From Calditrichota bacterium (lineage in GTDB: Bacteria > Calditrichota > Calditrichia > Calditrichales > Calditrichaceae), in the NCBI GenBank assembly GCA_024278715.1, contig JAJRSN010000112.1:1-10846 (forward strand): a stretch of 10,846 bases of DNA, in the 5' to 3' direction. The stretch's first letter is position 1. Each line of letters begins with the position of its first letter. The position numbers and the translations under genes are program-made. Shown here one piece after another: positions 7,183 to 10,846 of this stretch. The notes beneath the pieces were generated by a model that did not search any database, was not told where the DNA came from, and saw nothing but the letters and a program-made list of their open reading frames with translations.

Positions 7183-7417
7183 ACCGGAATTTAATTGTGC
7201 GGACATCGAAGAATACGTTCAGCAATATTTGGATAACGTGCTCGACGAAGAAAAGAAGCGTCTTTTTGAAGAACATATAGAATATTGCCTGCCTTGCGAC
7301 AAAAAGATAGAATTCGAACGAAAATTCAAAGAAATTGTTCGCCTGAAAGCCAAAGAGAACCTGCCCCATGAAACCATTGACAGAAAATTAAAAGAATTGC
7401 TGGAAAACCTATACTAA
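7160..7417 (+). CDS. Zinc-binding anti-sigma factor, RsrA-like
   Basis: The 85-aa cytoplasmic protein starts at ATG 7160, with GAGGG (7145-7149) 10 nt before it and a 23-nt overlap with the sigma gene. Its ligands form C13-x25-H39-x3-C43-x2-C46. The spacing is the same as in RsrA (C11, H37, C41, C44), and C13 and C46 match the RsrA Cys pair that forms the switch disulfide. These three are the only cysteines. The rest is helical and charged, with a PHETIDRKLKELLENL tail that may wrap the sigma factor. There is no membrane helix, unlike many anti-ECF factors, so the signal is likely intracellular. Expected role: holds the sigma factor inactive while reduced and zinc-bound, and releases it under thiol oxidation. 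The redox role is inferred from the motif. Confidence 0.85.
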   Translation: MSSYQKNKPEFNCADIEEYVQQYLDNVLDEEKKRLFEEHIEYCLPCDKKIEFERKFKEIVRLKAKENLPHETIDRKLKELLENLY

Positions 7418-7427
7418 TGTTTTCCGG
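7400..7427. terminator. Short hairpin centred on overlapping convergent stop codons
   Basis: GGAAAAC (7402-7408) and GTTTTCC (7419-7425) form a perfect 7-bp stem with a 10-nt loop, extended by a wobble pair and a C-G pair to 7400/7427. The loop contains both stop codons. There is no immediate T tract, although T6 lies at 7439-7444 on the plus strand. It is a possible weak bidirectional terminator, and the stem may occur by chance. Confidence 0.3.
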
Positions 7428-8226
7428 TTGCCACATCAATTTTTTGGTTTAGCCTGTAATTAAACAACCTTATTTCATCGTAGAAAATTTTATCTTTTTT
7501 ATCCGCCTTTTGGACTTCCAAAAAGAAGCTGACCGGTAACCAAATTTTATTTTTTTGCTCATAATTGACAGTCAGTTTAAATCCGCTTGTAACATTTCCG
7601 TTTAACACGTTTTGTACTGTCCATCCCTGACACAACCATTTGTTGTCAACGGTTTTGAATTCAGGGTAAATTAACATCTGTTTGTTTTGCAAGGGGTATT
7701 CAACATCGATCATCATGCATAATCCGTTTATCCCCAAAAGGTATTTTACGTTTGTACCCTGATCATCAATGTTCTTAAAGGTCATCTGAACGGCGTCTTC
7801 ATTATTTCTTAAAATATAATTATTCATTAACGTTTCGTCCAATATGCCCACCAGATAAAAGCGTTGGAGGTCCAGCACAATTCCCCTGATTTGCACTTTC
7901 AGCGCGTTCAGTAATACCCGATATTCTTTTTGCTGTTTTGAATTCATCTTAAACGGAATCTTAATCTCCGAGAGATAGATGTTATTTGGTCTTTGCCAGA
8001 TAATCCGGAGATGGGGAATATTGACAGTATCCCAATTTGCTTTTGTAAAGGCGTCCATTTTAGCGCTTGTTACATTGGCGACAAAATTATTTAAGGGTGT
8101 TGCTTCTAATGTGTAATAAGATAATTTCAGATTATGTAAAAACTCAACCTCGTCAAAAGATTTTTGAGACAAAGAAACCGAAAAGAGAATAACAACAGTC
8201 AGCCCTATTAAACCAAACTTTCTCAT
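7414..8226 (-). CDS. Secreted periplasmic protein, possibly LolA-like fold
   Basis: The 270-aa protein starts at ATG 8226 after AAGGAAAGG. It has a Sec signal peptide (MRKFGLIGLTVVILFSVSLS, cleavage likely after about residue 20) and no lipobox, so it should be periplasmic or exported. The mature part alternates short strands and resembles the LolA/outer-membrane lipoprotein-sorting pattern: an N-terminal helix with FVANVTSAKMDAF, a strand RIIWQRPNNIYLSEIKIP, then YPEFKTVDNKWLCQGWTV and a late VNYEQKNKIWLPVSFFLEV strand with the WLP motif. LolA-like proteins bind lipids or lipoprotein acyl chains in a half-barrel. Only the general pattern is visible, so a function is not claimed. Its stop codon overlaps that of the anti-sigma gene, and it diverges from mtnA over a 77-bp gap. 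Confidence 0.6.
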   Translation of the reverse strand: MRKFGLIGLTVVILFSVSLSQKSFDEVEFLHNLKLSYYTLEATPLNNFVANVTSAKMDAFTKANWDTVNIPHLRIIWQRPNNIYLSEIKIPFKMNSKQQKEYRVLLNALKVQIRGIVLDLQRFYLVGILDETLMNNYILRNNEDAVQMTFKNIDDQGTNVKYLLGINGLCMMIDVEYPLQNKQMLIYPEFKTVDNKWLCQGWTVQNVLNGNVTSGFKLTVNYEQKNKIWLPVSFFLEVQKADKKDKIFYDEIRLFNYRLNQKIDVATGKH

Positions 8227-8277
8227 AGCCTTTCCTTACAATTTATTTGGTGTTACAAAAGCTTTTTAGTAAATTAA

Positions 8278-8293
8278 CAATTTGTAAAAATTG
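8278..8293. repeat. Palindrome in the divergent gap before mtnA
   Basis: CAATTT (8278-8283) and AAATTG (8288-8293) form a perfect inverted repeat around GTAA, 10 bp before the mtnA start. A 10-bp palindrome AAAAGCTTTT also lies about 20 bp to the left in the same gap. They could be operator sites for the divergent pair, but AT-rich palindromes of this size occur by chance. No riboswitch is apparent in the 77-bp gap. Confidence 0.25.
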
Positions 8294-8303
8294 ATTTAAT
8301 GAG

Positions 8304-9356
8304 ATGAATTTAGAAACAATTAGCTTTAAAAACAATACGTTAAAAATTCTGGATCAGACGGTTTTACCATCCAGACAGGAATATTTACATCTTGCTACAC
8401 TGGAGCAAGTTATCGAAGCCATTAAGATGCTTAAAGTTCGGGGCGCTCCTGCGATAGGCGTTGTCGCCGCTTACGGACTTGTTGTTGAGGCTTTAAATCT
8501 TAATAAAAATCATTCTCTGACCGCAGAAAAACTTAAGGAGTCGGCAAAGTTATTGAAAACGGCTCGACCCACTGCGGTTAATTTAGCCTGGGCTGCGGAC
8601 AGGATGATCGGGCGAATTGAATTTCTTTCGGATGCGGAAGAAATTGTATCTGTGCTGAAAAAAGAAGCGCTTGCCATTCATGAAGAGGATAAACAAACCT
8701 GCAATAAGATAGGAGAGTTTGGCAGTCAACTTATTTCGGACGGGTTCAATATTTTGACCCATTGCAACACCGGTTTTTTAGCTACCGGAGGAATAGGCAC
8801 CGCCCTTGGGGTGGTTTACAAAGCTTTTGAGCAGGGCAAAAAAATTCATGTTTATGTTGATGAAACCCGACCGGTGGGACAGGGCGCCCGCCTAACCTAC
8901 TGGGAGCTGAAACAAAATAATGTTCCGGCAACCTTAATAACCGATAATATGGCTGGATGCTTGATGAAAGATAAGAAAGTTGATTTTATAATAACCGGCG
9001 CCGATCGTATTGCTTTGAACGGAGATACCGCAAACAAAATCGGTACCTATCCTTTAGCCGTGCTTGCTCAATATCATAACATTCCTTTTTATGTCGCCGC
9101 TCCGCTTTCGACGTTTGATCCTTCTGTTAAAGAAGGGAATCAAATACCTATCGAACAACGTTCTAAAGAAGAGGTTCTAAAATTCTGGGGTATCGATTCC
9201 TTGAATTTTTATGAGGTCTTTAACCCTGCCTTTGACGTTACACCCGGAGAACTCATAACCGGAATTATTACGGAACATGGGATATTACAAAAGCCATACA
9301 CCGATCAAATAACAAAAATTTTTAAACACTTTAATAATAAAGGAGATGTTTTATGA
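8304..9356 (+). CDS. mtnA: S-methyl-5-thioribose-1-phosphate isomerase
   Basis: The 350-aa length is normal for the family. MtnA converts 5-methylthioribose-1-phosphate to 5-methylthioribulose-1-phosphate in the cytoplasmic methionine salvage pathway. Family motifs appear in order: KVRGAPAIGVVAAYG (44-58), ARPTAVNLAWA (87-97), LTHCNTGFLATGGIGTALGV with the catalytic Cys154, DETRPVGQGARLT (186-198), and TGADRIALNGDTANKIGTY with the catalytic Asp234. The C-terminal NPAFDVTPGELITGIITEHG is the usual MtnA ending. The related translation-factor eIF2B subunits and ribose-1,5-bisphosphate isomerase lack this combination. The ATG at 8304 has no strong SD. It overlaps the next gene by ATGA. No other salvage gene lies in the window. 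Confidence 0.96.
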   Translation: MNLETISFKNNTLKILDQTVLPSRQEYLHLATLEQVIEAIKMLKVRGAPAIGVVAAYGLVVEALNLNKNHSLTAEKLKESAKLLKTARPTAVNLAWAADRMIGRIEFLSDAEEIVSVLKKEALAIHEEDKQTCNKIGEFGSQLISDGFNILTHCNTGFLATGGIGTALGVVYKAFEQGKKIHVYVDETRPVGQGARLTYWELKQNNVPATLITDNMAGCLMKDKKVDFIITGADRIALNGDTANKIGTYPLAVLAQYHNIPFYVAAPLSTFDPSVKEGNQIPIEQRSKEEVLKFWGIDSLNFYEVFNPAFDVTPGELITGIITEHGILQKPYTDQITKIFKHFNNKGDVL

Positions 9357-10435
9357 AGAAACTTGTGTTATTCATAATACCGATTTTGGTATTGTCTTTT
9401 TTAACTTCCTGCCGTCCTCCTGAATTGGAAGGCGCATTTGTAGATTACAATGCGGGACGTTTTGACAACGCCTTAAAATTAGCTCAAGAGGCTACACAAA
9501 AGTATCCGGATAACGCAGAAGCCTGGTTTCTTTTGGGTGAAATTTACGGAAAAAAAGAGCGCTACCTCGAAATGAAACGCGCTTTTGACAAGTCCTTAAA
9601 ACTAAGCAATGCGTTTGCGGATAAAATTAAAGCCGCCAAAATCTATTATTATCAAAATCTGTTTAATCGCGGCGTAAACAATTATAACACTTTTACTAAG
9701 ATGGAAGACCGTACCACGGATGAGGCTAAAAAACAATTGAAAAAAGCCATTGACTATTTCAAACTTGCCAATGTTGTCCAGCCCGATTACAAATCAATCG
9801 ATCTTGTAGCTTTATCCTATACTTTGATCGGCGAAAAGGACAGCGCTCTCGTTTATTACACAAAACTAACCGAAATGGCGCCCGATTCTGCGGACGGATA
9901 TATTAAATTAGGTCGTTATGAATTGATAAATTCTGACTATGACAAAGCTATTAAAGCTCTGGAAAAAGCGCTTTCTATCGATCCGAGTAATCCGGAAGCA
10001 ATTCAGATAATCGCGGAAGCATACGACCGGGCGGGCATGGCTGATAAAGCCATCAAATCTTATCAAAAGGCAATGGAAGTTAACAAAGAAGAAAAAGCAT
10101 TTCCTTTTAACCTCGGTCTGCTCTATTTCAAACTCTCTTCAAAAGAGGGCATTGACGAAAATCTGAAAAACGAGTACTTGCAAAAATGTATCGAAGCGTT
10201 TTCTCGTGTCATTGAGCTCGATCCTTCAATGAAAGAGCCCTATGATTTTAAATCTAATTGTGAAATTCTGCTTAAAAAGTACGACGAAGCCTTGGTAACT
10301 TTAAAGCAGGCAGTCGAAAGATTCCCCGATAACGGACCGTTCTGGTATAATCTCGGTGTTGTTTACTCGCACTTAAATAATGTCAAAGAAGCAACAAATG
10401 CATTTAAAAAAGCCGAAGAATTAGGTGTGAAATAA
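9353..10435 (+). CDS. TPR-repeat lipoprotein
   Basis: The 360-aa protein starts at ATG 9353, with AAGGAG (9340-9345) 7 nt before it. The start overlaps the mtnA stop by 4 nt (ATGA), so translation is coupled. The signal peptide ends in lipobox LTSC with Cys20, giving an envelope lipoprotein. The following residues, RPPE, have no Asp at +2, so outer-membrane sorting is plausible. The mature part consists of tetratricopeptide repeats: about 25-53, 54-86, 144-177, 178-211 (clearest: AIKALEKALSIDPSNPEA), 212-245, 247-292 with an insertion near 263-276, 293-326 and 327-360. Residues about 100-140 are a helical, less regular linker. TPR arrays bind partner proteins, and no enzyme domain is present. 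Its partner is unknown, and a link to methionine salvage is not implied by the coupling alone. A strong terminator follows. Confidence 0.9.
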   Translation: MKKLVLFIIPILVLSFLTSCRPPELEGAFVDYNAGRFDNALKLAQEATQKYPDNAEAWFLLGEIYGKKERYLEMKRAFDKSLKLSNAFADKIKAAKIYYYQNLFNRGVNNYNTFTKMEDRTTDEAKKQLKKAIDYFKLANVVQPDYKSIDLVALSYTLIGEKDSALVYYTKLTEMAPDSADGYIKLGRYELINSDYDKAIKALEKALSIDPSNPEAIQIIAEAYDRAGMADKAIKSYQKAMEVNKEEKAFPFNLGLLYFKLSSKEGIDENLKNEYLQKCIEAFSRVIELDPSMKEPYDFKSNCEILLKKYDEALVTLKQAVERFPDNGPFWYNLGVVYSHLNNVKEATNAFKKAEELGVK

Positions 10436-10453
10436 CCGGAAGATTTTCAAGGT

Positions 10454-10494
10454 TAAAAAGGGTGATTAATTATTTTAATCACCCTTTTTATTTT
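10454..10494. terminator. Strong bidirectional intrinsic terminator
   Basis: A perfect 16-bp stem is formed by 10454-10469 and 10475-10490 around a 5-nt loop, with a GGGTGA core. On the plus strand the stem ends in CCCTTTTTA and is followed by TTTTG. On the minus strand it ends in CCCTTTTTA as well. It serves the TPR gene and the convergent rex gene. The right arm is made of the last codons of rex (Lys-Lys-Gly-Asp-stop). Confidence 0.85.
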
Positions 10495-10846
10495 GCGTTA
10501 AAAAATACGATAATGCTTCCAACTCGATGGACATGTTTTCGTTTTTGACAATTACATCTGAAGGAACCTTAATTGTCACGGGCGCAAAATTCAAAAACGC
10601 TTTTACTCCGCATTGTACCAATGTATCTACTACAGCCTGGGCGTGTTTTGCCGGAACGGCGATAATCGCGATCTCAATTTTTTCTTTTTTAACTATATTG
10701 CAGGCATTTTCAATATCGTGTATTTTTAAGCCGCCTACTTCCGTGTTAACTTTTTTAGGATCGTTGTCAAACAGAGCTTTAATTATAAATCCCTGTTTTT
10801 TAAATTCCGCGTAATCGATCAAGGCTCTGCCGATATTCCCCACGCC
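10475..10846 (-). CDS. rex: Redox-sensing transcriptional repressor Rex, C-terminal part (runs off right edge)
   Basis: The 123 visible residues are the NAD(H)-binding Rossmann domain and the swapped C-terminal helix. The frame is open to the edge, so the N-terminal winged-helix DNA-binding domain (about 85-90 residues in a family of about 210) lies outside the window. Motifs: the dinucleotide loop GVGNIGRALIDYAEF at the left end of the protein fragment, the Asp after strand 2 in IKALFDNDPKKV, GGLKIHDIENA, the strand IEIAIIAVPAKHAQAVVDTL, LNFAPVTIKVPSDV, and the ELEALSYFL helix. Rex represses fermentation and respiration genes at low NADH/NAD+ and leaves DNA when NADH binds. An internal ATG at 10843 does not occur: that codon is GTG and codes the Val of the GxGxxG loop, so it is not a start. 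The last five codons form half of the terminator stem. Confidence 0.93.
   Translation of the reverse strand, partial: GVGNIGRALIDYAEFKKQGFIIKALFDNDPKKVNTEVGGLKIHDIENACNIVKKEKIEIAIIAVPAKHAQAVVDTLVQCGVKAFLNFAPVTIKVPSDVIVKNENMSIELEALSYFLTQNKKGD

Noticed and set aside
7136..7369. Minus-strand Phe-rich frame across the anti-sigma gene
   Set aside because: It is a shadow of the Glu/Lys-rich anti-sigma gene, which has a clear zinc motif and SD.
8227..8303. SAM-type riboswitch before mtnA
   Set aside because: The 77-bp gap is too short and lacks the several paired helices such a riboswitch needs.
10527..10814. Plus-strand open frame over rex
   Set aside because: It is antisense to the well-conserved Rossmann domain of Rex and has no recognisable pattern or SD.

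Overview
The window is AT-rich chromosomal DNA from a Gram-negative-type (diderm) bacterium. Two proteins carry lipoprotein signals, one has a Sec signal peptide, and one looks like a periplasmic LolA-type protein. The mix of a SigR/RsrA-like pair, Rex, MtnA, a HEAT-cyclophilin lipoprotein and a histidine kinase with an HQLGTPLSS-type H-box suggests the FCB assemblage, perhaps a Calditrichota or Ignavibacteria-like lineage. Several genes have clear Shine-Dalgarno sequences, which argues against typical Bacteroidetes. The lineage is an inference. No mobile element, CRISPR array, tRNA or rRNA was seen.

Left part (1-3156, minus strand): a three-gene set reads leftward. It begins with a 566-aa protein that has a type IV prepilin-like N-terminus fused to a long charged helical body. 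A PilM-like actin-fold protein follows, then the N-terminal part of a very acidic protein that runs off the window. This looks like part of an unusual pilus-like or type II secretion-like envelope machine. It is the least conventional part of the window.

Middle (3240-7417, plus strand): a HEAT-repeat/cyclophilin lipoprotein and a membrane histidine kinase are joined by a 1-nt gap. After 68 bp come an ECF sigma factor of the SigR type and an RsrA-like zinc anti-sigma factor, which overlap by 23 nt. Together they look like an envelope or redox stress-response block. No response regulator is present.

Right part (7414-10846): a secreted LolA-like protein on the minus strand converges on the anti-sigma gene with overlapping stop codons. 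It diverges from mtnA (methionine salvage), which is coupled by an ATGA overlap to a TPR lipoprotein. A strong bidirectional terminator follows. Its stem is partly formed by the last codons of a convergent, partial rex gene (NADH/NAD+ sensing repressor) that exits the right edge.
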